Source: Streptomyces sp. NBC_01481
GTDB lineage: Bacteria; Actinomycetota; Actinomycetes; Streptomycetales; Streptomycetaceae
NCBI RefSeq assembly: GCF_026339995.1
Contig: NZ_JAPEPT010000002.1
Location: forward strand, 1,059,501 to 1,123,500
Direction: 5' to 3'
DNA length: 64,000 nucleotides
Position numbers and translations under genes: made by a program. The notes below the pieces were generated by a model. It saw only the letters and a list, made by a program, of their open reading frames with translations. It did no database searches and was not told the origin of the DNA. Positions 44,492 to 52,754 of this stretch are shown one piece after another. Positions within the stretch are counted from its first letter, which is position 1, and the number at the start of each line of letters is the position of its first letter.

Positions 44492-45805
44492 ATGCGCCAT
44501 ACAGACGCGGCTCAGGCACACACGTCCCGAAGACGGCGTTTCCGAGCACCGGTGTACCTCATGGCTCTGGTGTCGATGGTCTTCGCGTTGGTAGCCGTCG
44601 ATCTCAGTGTGGGCGCCCAGTCGGCACAGGCGAGAGCCTGGTGGGCCAACGGAACGTCCCACCAGTGTCGTCCGACCGATGAGGGAGCCGTCGACTGCGT
44701 ATTCACGGTGGCGAAAGACCGCAACGATTCGTCTCCCCGGGTGATCGACGTGCCCAACGGTACGTCCAGTACCGGGTCGTGGCTGTTGGCATACGCCCGC
44801 AATGACGCTGCCAACCAGGTGTTCTCACTGCGTCCGCAGGGCGATGGCAGTTTCCAGATCAAGTCCAGTTCCGGGCTGTGCCTGCAGCCGGGAGGATGGG
44901 ACTCCACATGGCGGATTCGCCCCGTACAGCAGGAGCGTTGCAGCGGCTCCGAGAAGGAGCAGTACTGGTATTTCCAGCCGGGTGCGGTCAAGGACAGCGG
45001 AACATCCTTCATGATCCGCAACGCAGCCGATGACCAGTGCATCGACGTGGCCAAGAGCTGGCTCGTCGGCCACTCGGACTACCTGAACATGTGGCCCTGC
45101 CACGGCGATGACAACCAGTTGTGGGGCACCCGCCTCGACGACAGCGGGCTCGACTTCACCACGGAGTGGGCGGCCAAGTACGCGCTGACCAAGTGCGATG
45201 CCAGCGTTGCAGAGCATTCGGCCTACCCGTACTGCAACTACAGTCAGACGCAGGTCGCGGTGACCGGCAATGATGAAGGGGTCGCTCAGTGCCTGGTGGC
45301 CCAGCACACTGACGTGGCGATCCCGTCGACAACCGTCGACTACAAGTCGACCACCAGCACGTCGACCATCACAACGGATTCCATCGCCAACGGCACGAAG
45401 GAGACCGTCACCGTCAAGCTCGGCAGCTCCAACGACTTCTGGCACGTCGACTTCGCGGCCGAGGCGTCCCAGTTGATCACCCACTCGGTTCAAACGGGGA
45501 CTACTTCGACCGAGGAGAAGACCTACCGCGCCGTGGTCCCAGCAGCACCCGCGCATTCCACAACCTGGGTGAAGGCCTTCCCGGTCAGCAAGACCTACAC
45601 CGGCAAGTTCGTCTTCGCCAAGGGCAGCTGGGACGAGTGGACATACAGCACGGAAGCCAAGATCACCGTCACCTACCCCGCCGGGTCGGGAAACACCATG
45701 ATGTACGACTCCGGTGTCGCTGAAGACAAGCTCGACGCCAATGGCCGATGGGTGCGGCAGCCGGCCTGCGTCAGTGGCGGACCGACCGAGACCATGATCA
45801 ACTAG
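44492..45805 (+). CDS. Secreted ricin-lectin protein with aerolysin/ETX-MTX2-like C-terminal domain
   Basis: A 437-residue exported protein. A basic, hydrophobic signal (about 15-48) ends near SAQARA. A ricin-type beta-trefoil (about 60-210) has degenerate Q-x-W/F repeats (AANQVFSLRP, EKEQYWYFQP, DDNQLWGTRL). The C-terminal part (about 225-437) starts with a Cys-rich segment. It then shows long Ser/Thr-rich beta strands (STTSTSTITTDSIANGTKET) and the block VVPAAPAHSTTWVKAFPVSK, like ETX/MTX2 and aerolysin-type pore formers. I infer a lectin-targeted beta-pore toxin or relative; this needs profile comparison. Its TAG stop lies inside the left end of a MITE-like element. Confidence 0.72.
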   Translation: MRHTDAAQAHTSRRRRFRAPVYLMALVSMVFALVAVDLSVGAQSAQARAWWANGTSHQCRPTDEGAVDCVFTVAKDRNDSSPRVIDVPNGTSSTGSWLLAYARNDAANQVFSLRPQGDGSFQIKSSSGLCLQPGGWDSTWRIRPVQQERCSGSEKEQYWYFQPGAVKDSGTSFMIRNAADDQCIDVAKSWLVGHSDYLNMWPCHGDDNQLWGTRLDDSGLDFTTEWAAKYALTKCDASVAEHSAYPYCNYSQTQVAVTGNDEGVAQCLVAQHTDVAIPSTTVDYKSTTSTSTITTDSIANGTKETVTVKLGSSNDFWHVDFAAEASQLITHSVQTGTTSTEEKTYRAVVPAAPAHSTTWVKAFPVSKTYTGKFVFAKGSWDEWTYSTEAKITVTYPAGSGNTMMYDSGVAEDKLDANGRWVRQPACVSGGPTETMIN

Positions 45806-45982
45806 GGCGTGTTTTGGAAGTAGTGCCGTCCGCCCGCAGGGCGGGCCCCGCGGCGTCTGGTGCGTGCAGTCGCAAGGCGGAGGATCGTCCTCGTACTGGA
45901 CGTACTTGGGCGACTCCGACAACACCGCGAGTGCGCGTGCCAGGCGTCGCGGGGCAGGCGAGACTTCTAAAACACGCCCTAG
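45802..45982. mobile_element. MITE-like element with 20-bp terminal inverted repeats
   Basis: Left end CTAGGGCGTGTTTTGGAAGT and right end ACTTCTAAAACACGCCCTAG are inverted repeats matching 19 of 20. The 181-base element encodes no transposase. The outer CTAG on each side could be a 4-base target duplication, as for IS5-type elements. The left CTAG provides the TAG stop of the ricin gene. Confidence 0.78.
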
Positions 45983-46085
45983 AGGTCACTGGGTTCAGTC
46001 CACCCGACACACCGCTCAGGGGGTGCCGCGGCTCCGGCCGGGGCACCCCACTGCGCTGACCACAGAGCAGAGTGCCTCCGGAAAC

Positions 46086-48416
46086 TCAGAGGCGAGGGGT
46101 ACGCTCCTGCGCCCAGGTGGCGATCTGGGTGCGGGTGGTGAACCCGAGCTTGGCGAGGATGCGCTGGACGTGCCCTTGCGCGGTGCGCGGCGAGATGACG
46201 AGCTGGGCTGCGATCTGTCTGTCGGTCAGTCCCTGAGTCACCAGGAGGGCGACCTGACGCTCCCGAGGAGTGAGCATGGTCACTGGATCATGCTCCGGTG
46301 GGCCGGGTTGCGATGGGGGCTTGTTCAGTGCGCGGGCGATGGCCTGCTCCATGGTCAAAGCGGCGCCCGACTGTATGTGGGCAGTGAAGCACTCCTCGCT
46401 CAGGACGTCTCGGAGCAGGGCCTCGCACTCGGTGCGATGGTGCAGCAGACGCCCGACACCGGGCAGCATGGTGCCGACCTTCTCCCAGGCGCTCTGTGCC
46501 GCGCCGAGGAGTTCCGCAGCCTGTGCGCCGTCCCCGTCGCTCGCTCGCGCCCAGGCCAGCACTTCCAGGCACTGGGCCACGGCCAGCCCATTGTGCGCGG
46601 GCCGACCGGTGCTCAGGCTCTCCTGGAGGATTCTGACGGTCTGCCGGATGTCTCCATTCAGCCAGTTCTGGAGCCCGAGAAGCCACAGCGTGAACGAGCG
46701 GGACCATTGAGCGCCGTGGGCGTCGCACAGTGCCAGGCACTCCTTGCCGAGGGCGACCGCGCGCGGGTCGGCGGAAAGGCAGCAGGCCAAGCTGAGCAGG
46801 TAGAGGGTGGCCCATGTGTCGCCGATCTCTCCGTGAGTGCGGAACAGGGCGAGAGCTCGGTCGAACAAAGGGATCGCGCGCGCGAAGTCGTCCTGGAACA
46901 GGGCGGTCAGCCCGTCGAACTGCTCGGCGTACGCCTGTGCCAGCGGGTCGTCGAGAGACTGTGCCAACGCGCGGCAGTCCGCCATCCGGACGTGTCCCGA
47001 GAGGGTGTCTCCGCGCAGGAGAGCCAGCCATCCGTCGGCCCACAGAGCCTTCAGTCTTGCGGGGCTGGGCGTGGCGTCCGATGCCAGCGCCCTGCCCAGC
47101 CAGTGGCGCTCTTCCTCCAGGCTGCCCGCGCCGAGACGGTGGCACCAGAGAGATCCGGCTATCTCCAGACCGACTTGGGCCTCGCCCGGTTCGGTCAGGC
47201 AGTAGTCAAGTGCGGTGCGGAGATTGGGTCGTTCCTGGTGCAGGCGGGCGAACCAGGCCGTCTGCTCGCCGGTGAACCACTGGGTCTCGGCATGCAGTAC
47301 GAGCGCTCGGTAGTAGTCGCGATGGCGGCGGCGCAGCGCCCGGTCTTCCCCGTCGCGCAGCCGTAGGTGGCCGTACTGGCGGAGGGTTTCCAGCATGCGG
47401 TATCGCGCGTGCTGCTCCTCGCGGACCAGCACGGACTTGTCCACCAGGCCCGCCACGACGCCGAACACCTCCTGGGCGGTGAGGCCGGAACCTGTGCAGA
47501 CCGACTCGATCGCCTCCAGGTCGAAGGCGCCGGGGAAGACGGACAGTCTGGCCCAGAGCAGTTGCTCCCCGGGCGCGCACAGATCGAAGCTCCAGTCGAG
47601 TGCTGCGCGCATAGTCTGCTGGCGGGGCAGGGCGGCTCTGCTTCCCCCCGCCAGCAGCTCGAACCGGTCGCCCAGCCGTTCCAGGATCTGCTCGCAGGTC
47701 AGCACCCGAAGCCGGGCCGCGGCCAGTTCGATGGCCAACGGAATGCCATCCAGGCGACGGCAGATCAGGGCAGCCGTCCTGCCGTGCTGCGAGGGTGCGC
47801 ACTCCCCCAGCGCGGCAGCCGCCCGGTCGGTGAACAGGTCCAGCGCATCGCTGCGTCCGGCCTGCCTGTCTCGCTCGGATTGCCCGGACTGGCCCGCCGG
47901 CCCGGGATCGTCCGGATCGGGCGCCGACAGCGGGGGCACCGTCAGCAGGCACTCTCCGGTGACGCCCAGGGCCTGCCGACTGGTGGCGAGGATATGCAGG
48001 TCCGGGACGGCTGCCAGCAGCGCGTCGGCCAGGACCGCACAGGGGTGCAGCAGGTGTTCGCAGTTGTCGAGCACCAGCAGGACCCGCTTGTCACGAAGGT
48101 GATCTGTCAGCGCGGCCATCGGCGGCCGACCCATGTCGTGGTTCGGTTCGAACGCCGCCAGCACGGCATGCTCGATCAGTTCTTCCTTCTCGACCACGGC
48201 AAGATCCGCAAGCCAGACGCCGTCGGGGAAGGAGCGTCGCACCTGCGCCGCCAGCCTCAGGGCGAGCCGGCTCTTGCCCATCCCGCCCGGACCCGTCAGA
48301 GTCAACAGCCTCGTCCGCGCGAGCAGTTGCCGCGCCCGCGACATCTCGGTGCGCCGACCGACGAAGCTCGTCGTGTCCGCAGGGAGATTTCCGGACTCTC
48401 TGCGCATCCCAGCCAC
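46086..48416 (-). CDS. Large NB-ARC/LuxR-family transcriptional regulator
   Basis: A 776-residue STAND-type regulator. The ATPase domain (about 15-330) has Walker A LTGPGGMGKSRLALRLA, Walker B KRVLLVLDNCEHLLHPC, and the sensor LHILATSRQALGVTGE. TPR-like helical repeats cover about 350-690. A C-terminal LuxR HTH (about 710-776) reads MLTPRERQVALLVTQGLTDR and ISPRTAQGHVQRILAKLGF. This is the MalT/AfsR-like layout of inducer-bound activators, often cluster-situated. Start GTG 48416 or ATG 48407. It may control the secreted ricin gene, whose end faces it; this is inference. Confidence 0.88.
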   Translation of the reverse strand: MAGMRRESGNLPADTTSFVGRRTEMSRARQLLARTRLLTLTGPGGMGKSRLALRLAAQVRRSFPDGVWLADLAVVEKEELIEHAVLAAFEPNHDMGRPPMAALTDHLRDKRVLLVLDNCEHLLHPCAVLADALLAAVPDLHILATSRQALGVTGECLLTVPPLSAPDPDDPGPAGQSGQSERDRQAGRSDALDLFTDRAAAALGECAPSQHGRTAALICRRLDGIPLAIELAAARLRVLTCEQILERLGDRFELLAGGSRAALPRQQTMRAALDWSFDLCAPGEQLLWARLSVFPGAFDLEAIESVCTGSGLTAQEVFGVVAGLVDKSVLVREEQHARYRMLETLRQYGHLRLRDGEDRALRRRHRDYYRALVLHAETQWFTGEQTAWFARLHQERPNLRTALDYCLTEPGEAQVGLEIAGSLWCHRLGAGSLEEERHWLGRALASDATPSPARLKALWADGWLALLRGDTLSGHVRMADCRALAQSLDDPLAQAYAEQFDGLTALFQDDFARAIPLFDRALALFRTHGEIGDTWATLYLLSLACCLSADPRAVALGKECLALCDAHGAQWSRSFTLWLLGLQNWLNGDIRQTVRILQESLSTGRPAHNGLAVAQCLEVLAWARASDGDGAQAAELLGAAQSAWEKVGTMLPGVGRLLHHRTECEALLRDVLSEECFTAHIQSGAALTMEQAIARALNKPPSQPGPPEHDPVTMLTPRERQVALLVTQGLTDRQIAAQLVISPRTAQGHVQRILAKLGFTTRTQIATWAQERTPRL

Positions 48417-48904
48417 CCGTGGGCCTCATCTCTCGTGCGCACCCGTCACCCGCTGGACAGTCACGGTGACCAGGCTGGAGTTGCGACCGGCCGGCGGTCG
48501 CCGTAGGGGGTCAGGCCGAATGCGGCCCGCCGGACCGATGAAGATCCAGATGTCTCGTGTCAGCCGCGAGTCAAACGGCGGTCCTCGTGGGCCCAGCCAC
48601 TCAACGCTCAGAGCCTCAGCATCCCCGGGGTAACGGAGCGATGCACGGCGGGCTCGCGCCGCATCACCGAAGCCAGTAAACCACCCTTTAGCACCCCAAG
48701 AGCACTGAACTCCCTTCGTTCCGCGGCTTGTTCTCCATCTGCCAGGGCGGATTCCCAGTCCGTAATCGCGAGTTGGCATTGGTTCCATGGACCGCCGCCT
48801 CTCGTCCGGTCAGGCAGCCGGCCTCTCACGTCGGCGGCGAGCGCATGCTCAGCGCCGCCGACCGGCGTCAGCGGTCGAAGGCTGCGCGGACGAGGGGCCA
48901 GCAG
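48417..48904. other. Gap between the LuxR-family regulator and terD
   Basis: About 490 bases without a supported gene. Sequence composition is mixed, with short homopurine stretches. It should contain the promoter of the regulator at its left end. I see nothing else of note. Confidence 0.5.
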
Positions 48905-48932
48905 AAAGGCCCCGGCTTGTGCGCCGGGGCCC
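48905..48932 (-). terminator. Terminator downstream of terD
   Basis: GGCCCCGGC and GCCGGGGCC form a 9-bp stem with loop TTGTGC, about 20 bases after the terD stop; flanking A and T runs extend the pairing. Confidence 0.82.
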
Positions 48933-48950
48933 TTCGTCGCGGTGCCTGCG

Positions 48951-49526
48951 TCAGAGGTTGACGCCGAAGTCGCGGGCGATGCCCTCCAGGCCCGAGGCGT
49001 ACCCCTGGCCCACGGCGCGGAACTTCCACTCCGCGCCATTGCGGTAGAGCTCGCCGAAGACCATCGCGGTCTCGGTGGCGGCGTCCTCGCTCAGGTCGTA
49101 GCGCGCGAGCTCGGCGCCGCCGGCCTGGTTGACGATGCGGATGTAGGCGTTGCGCACCTGGCCGAAGTTCTGGCTGCGGTTGACTGCGTCGTAGATCGAG
49201 ACCGGGAAGACGATCTTGTCTACGTCGGCCGGCAGACCCGCCAGGTTGACGTTGATCTGCTCGTCGTCGCCGCCGCCCTCGCCGGTGCGGTTGTCGCCGG
49301 TGTGGACGATGGTCTGGTCGGGCGTCGCCTTGTTGTTGAAGAAGACGAAGTGGGCGTCGGACGCGACCTTGCCGCCGGGGTTCACACCGATCGCGGAGGC
49401 ATCGAGGTCGAAGTCGGTGCCGGTGGTCGTACGGACGTCCCAGCCGAGGCCGACCGTGACGGCGGTCAGGCCCGGTGCCTCCTTGGTGAGCGAGACGTTG
49501 CCGCCCTTGGACAGGCTTACTGCCAT
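48951..49526 (-). CDS. terD: TerD family stress protein
   Basis: A 191-residue TerD/calcium-binding stress protein. It starts [20 protein letters not shown], with typical [20 protein letters not shown] and [20 protein letters not shown] blocks that form the two Ca sites. The end [20 protein letters not shown] is the family C-terminus. Streptomyces carry many paralogues linked to calcium, tellurite and developmental stress. ATG 49526 has AAGGGGA upstream. Confidence 0.95.
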   Translation of the reverse strand: MAVSLSKGGNVSLTKEAPGLTAVTVGLGWDVRTTTGTDFDLDASAIGVNPGGKVASDAHFVFFNNKATPDQTIVHTGDNRTGEGGGDDEQINVNLAGLPADVDKIVFPVSIYDAVNRSQNFGQVRNAYIRIVNQAGGAELARYDLSEDAATETAMVFGELYRNGAEWKFRAVGQGYASGLEGIARDFGVNL

Positions 49527-49719
49527 TGGGAAGTCCCCTTCGTGTCGACTGTGCGGGCTTCGAGCCCTCCCGAAGCTACCGTCACCCGTCATAACGCAGG
49601 CAGGGGACTGCCAGGTTCCATCCGTCTGTGCTTCCTTTGCCGCCTCGCGAGGACACGGGGGAGCGCGGACGCCCGAAAAGCGGGTGACGCGGACGGCGCG
49701 GGCACGGGACCATGGACGC

Positions 49720-50145
49720 ATGTCCGGTCCCTACATCATCCGCGGTTCGGTCTCCCTGCCGGAGGCCGAGCTCATGTGGCGTTTCTCGCGGTCGTCGGGA
49801 CCGGGTGGCCAGCACGTCAACACCAGCGACTCGCAGGTGGAGCTCCGCTTCGACCTCGCGAGGACCGAGGCGCTGCCCCAGGTCTGGAAGGACCGCGCGC
49901 TGGAGCGTCTGGCCGGCCGGATGGTGGGCGGTGTGATCGCGGTCCGCGCGTCGGCACACCGCTCGCAGTGGCGCAACCGCGAGACCGCGGCGGTGCGGCT
50001 GGCCTCCCTGCTGGCAGAGGCGACGGCGCCGCCGCCGCGGCCGCGCCGGGCGACGAGGATTCCGCGGGGCATCAACGAGCGCCGGCTGCAGGAGAAGAAG
50101 CAGCGCGCGCAGACGAAGCGCGGCCGCAGCGGCCGCGACTGGTAG
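49720..50145 (+). CDS. arfB: Alternative ribosome-rescue peptidyl-tRNA hydrolase ArfB
   Basis: A 141-residue release-factor-like protein. The GGQ catalytic motif is in [20 protein letters not shown] (about 25-44). The basic C-terminal tail (about 105-141, [19 protein letters not shown]) enters the empty mRNA channel of stalled ribosomes. It lacks the codon-recognition domain of RF1/RF2. It is divergent from terD across about 190 bases. Confidence 0.93.
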   Translation: MSGPYIIRGSVSLPEAELMWRFSRSSGPGGQHVNTSDSQVELRFDLARTEALPQVWKDRALERLAGRMVGGVIAVRASAHRSQWRNRETAAVRLASLLAEATAPPPRPRRATRIPRGINERRLQEKKQRAQTKRGRSGRDW

Positions 50146-50171
50146 TACCCCGCCTGGTCGGCGGCGGGACC

Positions 50172-50726
50172 TCAGTCCAACTGGCGGTAGCGGCCCCGGA
50201 AGTACGTCAGCGGACCCCCGTCCGCGCTCGGCAGACCCACCGACAGCACACGCGCGATCACCAGCGTGTGGTCCCCGGCCACCACCCTCTGTTCCGTACG
50301 GCACTCCAGCGTCGCCAGCGCGCCCCTCACCAGCAGCGCGCCGCTCACCTCGCCCCTCGTGTACGGAATGTCCTCGAACAGGAGCCGGTCGCTGACCCGG
50401 CCCTTCATCGCGAAGCGGCCCGCGATGTGCCGCTGGCTCTCCGAGAGCACCGAGACGGCCCACAGCGGCTCTTCGGCGAGCAGGTCGTCCATGCGGGAGT
50501 CGTTGCGCAGGCTCACCAGGACCAGCGGGGGGTCCAGTGACACCGACATGAAGGCGGTCGCCGTCATGCCGACGTCCTCGCCGCGCGGGCCGTCGTCCGG
50601 ATCGTGCGCGGTCACCAGCACCACACCCGCGGCCAGCCGGGACATGGCGGCGCGGAACTCCTCGTTGCTCACCCCCTCAGCATGGGGGATGGCAACAGGA
50701 CCGGTGGCGGGGGTCGTCTGCAACAC
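50172..50726 (-). CDS. Flavin reductase family (FMN-binding) protein
   Basis: A 184-residue split-barrel flavin reductase. It has SRLAAGVVLVTAHDP, MTATAFMSVSLDPPLVLVSL (FMN phosphate contact), and the C-terminal GDHTLVIARVLSV with GPLTYFRGRYRQL. Such enzymes supply reduced FMN to monooxygenases or act alone. The GTG at 50726 has no strong ribosome site and is probably leaderless. It is divergent from cdgB. Confidence 0.92.
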   Translation of the reverse strand: MLQTTPATGPVAIPHAEGVSNEEFRAAMSRLAAGVVLVTAHDPDDGPRGEDVGMTATAFMSVSLDPPLVLVSLRNDSRMDDLLAEEPLWAVSVLSESQRHIAGRFAMKGRVSDRLLFEDIPYTRGEVSGALLVRGALATLECRTEQRVVAGDHTLVIARVLSVGLPSADGGPLTYFRGRYRQLD

Positions 50727-50887
50727 ACGAGGAACGCTAGTCTCGGCCGACCCGCGCCCGCATCGGGCCGGGGGACCAGCCAGGACCTAAGACCGACGGC
50801 AGGTCCTGGGACCGGCGGCGCACCCATATTTGCGTTCAGGAAAGCGAGGGTCATTGCAGCTCACGCAGGCAACGCATCATCATCCAC

Positions 50888-50903
50888 TGTGACTTGAGTC
50901 ACA
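50888..50903. promoter_or_regulatory. Crp-like palindrome upstream of cdgB
   Basis: TGTGACTTGAGTCACA is a perfect TGTGA-N6-TCACA site, embedded in an 18-base perfect palindrome (50887-50904). It lies 128 bases before the cdgB ATG. Streptomyces Crp binds similar palindromes. Confidence 0.65.
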
Positions 50904-50918
50904 GAGTGCAGTAATTGT

Positions 50919-50931
50919 TGACCCTGTGTAC
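50919..50931. promoter_or_regulatory. BldD-box-like sequence upstream of cdgB
   Basis: TGACCCTGTGTAC fits the BldD consensus TNACNCWGNGTNA at all but the last defined base. BldD, activated by c-di-GMP, is known to target diguanylate cyclase genes in Streptomyces. Confidence 0.6.
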
Positions 50932-51031
50932 CGAGTGGGCAGCTCGCTGTGATTCAGTGACCGTGATACCGCAACAAGAACGTCGATGAGAACCCTGGAG
51001 TTTGCTGTCGAGGTCTCGGGGAGAGCGAGCG

Positions 51032-52672
51032 ATGGAGACCGAGTCGGAGCCCTACGTCCGTCTTGCGACCCTGCGGCAGCTGCACCAGGTGGTCGCGGAC
51101 CTCAACACGGCCCGGAGCTTGGCCGACACCCTGCAGACCGTCGCTGACGGAATCGTCGCGGGACTCGGCTACGAGCTGGCCTGCGTCAATCTCGTACGCC
51201 CCGACGGAGATCTCGTCGTCGCCGCATTCGCCGGCAGCGCCGCCGCGGAAGCCCTGATCACGGGCCGCGTCGGCTCCCGCCCGTCCTGGGAACGCCGTCT
51301 GTCGATGGGCGAGGCCTGGGGCGAGCTGCGCTTCATCCCGCACACCGAGGGCTGGGTGCTCATAGAGGACGACGTCCCGCAGTGGCACACCGAGGGCCCC
51401 GACCCGCGCTTCGAGGACGAGTGGCACCCGCAGGACCGTCTCTACGCCCCCATGTACGCATCGGGCGGCGGCCGCGAGCTCCTCGGCGTCATCTCCGTCG
51501 ACCGGCCGCGCAACGGACGGCGGCCCGGGCCCTGGGGCCAGGAAGCGCTCCAGATGTACGCCTCCCAGGCGGCGATTGCGATCAGCAACGCCCGCCTGCG
51601 AGCAAACATGCAGCGCGCCCTGGTCCGTCTGGAGCGTGAGCAGCAGGCCCTGCGCGCCAGTGAGGAGTCGTTCCGGCAGGCGTTCGAGTACGCGCCGAGC
51701 GGCATGGCCATCGCCGAGATGGGCGGCGACCAGCACGGTCGGCTGCTGCGCACCAATGACGCCCTGTGCCGGCTGCTCGGCAGACCCGCCTCCGCGATGC
51801 GCCGCTACTCCTTCGCCGATCTCGTGCATCCCGAGGACGTCGGCACGCTGCTGCGTACGTCCGCCGAGGGCGGGCGTGCCGAGCTGCGGCTGGGCCGCCG
51901 GGACGGGACGTATGTCTGGGTGTCGCTGCGCAACTCCGTTGTCGCGGACACCGCGGACGGCCCCCGTTTCCTGCTCACCCATGTCGAGGACATCGAGGAC
52001 CGCAAGCGGCACGAGCTCCAGCTCGCGCACCGGGCCAGCCATGACGCGCTGACCGGGCTGCCCAACAGCGCCGAGCTGCGCGCCCGGCTCAGCGCCCGGC
52101 TGTGCGAGCGGCCGCAGACCGCGCGGGAGAGCGCCATCGAGGCCCTGGACGCCGCGTACGGGTCTGACAGCGAGGGCATCTTCGGCAGCGACGGCTTCGA
52201 CTTCGAGACCACCGGCGTGCCCTACGACCACCACGTCCACACGATCGCGCCCGACAGCGAGGTCGACGACGGCACGAAAGGGCTCGCGGTCCTCTTCTGC
52301 GATCTGGACGGCTTCAAGTCGATCAACGACCGGTTCGGGCACCAGACGGGCGACGCCGTGCTCGTCGAGGTCGCGCGCCGGCTCACCACCGGCGTGCGCG
52401 ACAACGACACGGTCGCCCGGCTCGGCGGTGACGAGTTCGTCGTGCTCGCCGACGGCCTGGGCGCTGCGGACGCCGCCGACCTGGCAGTACGCCTGCGGAA
52501 CGCGATCATCCTGCCGATCAGGGTCGGCGGCAGGGGCGTGCGCGTCGGGGCGAGCTTCGGGATCGGCTGGGCGAGCTGCGGAATGTCCGTCGAGGAGGTC
52601 CTGCAGAGTGCCGACCAGCGGATGTACGTCGAGAAGCGGTCCCGGGCGAAAGTGCACCGGCGGGCCGGCTGA
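51032..52672 (+). CDS. cdgB: Diguanylate cyclase CdgB (GAF-PAS-GGDEF)
   Basis: A 546-residue cytosolic enzyme making c-di-GMP. A GAF domain (about 15-195) is followed by a short coiled coil (about 197-220) and a PAS-PAC domain (about 218-335; FRQAFEYAPSGMAIAEMGGD). The GGDEF domain (about 340-540) has active site ARLGGDEFVVLAD. The inhibitory I-site RDND lies five residues upstream of GGDEF, so product inhibition is likely. The domain order matches S. coelicolor CdgB, which affects development. ATG 51032 follows GGGGAGAG. Confidence 0.94.
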   Translation: METESEPYVRLATLRQLHQVVADLNTARSLADTLQTVADGIVAGLGYELACVNLVRPDGDLVVAAFAGSAAAEALITGRVGSRPSWERRLSMGEAWGELRFIPHTEGWVLIEDDVPQWHTEGPDPRFEDEWHPQDRLYAPMYASGGGRELLGVISVDRPRNGRRPGPWGQEALQMYASQAAIAISNARLRANMQRALVRLEREQQALRASEESFRQAFEYAPSGMAIAEMGGDQHGRLLRTNDALCRLLGRPASAMRRYSFADLVHPEDVGTLLRTSAEGGRAELRLGRRDGTYVWVSLRNSVVADTADGPRFLLTHVEDIEDRKRHELQLAHRASHDALTGLPNSAELRARLSARLCERPQTARESAIEALDAAYGSDSEGIFGSDGFDFETTGVPYDHHVHTIAPDSEVDDGTKGLAVLFCDLDGFKSINDRFGHQTGDAVLVEVARRLTTGVRDNDTVARLGGDEFVVLADGLGAADAADLAVRLRNAIILPIRVGGRGVRVGASFGIGWASCGMSVEEVLQSADQRMYVEKRSRAKVHRRAG

Positions 52673-52754
52673 GGTCAACGACACCCTATGGAATACCCCG
52701 AACCGGGTAGGCTCGCCCGCGTCGGCGATGTGCTGACGACATGGTGAGGAGTGA

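Larger units (their letters stand above)
50727..51031. other. Divergent region between flavin reductase and cdgB
   Basis: 305 bases containing the Crp-like site (50888-50903) and the BldD-like box (50919-50931), listed separately. The sequence near 50850-50960 is AT-richer than the surroundings, as expected for a promoter. Confidence 0.65.
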
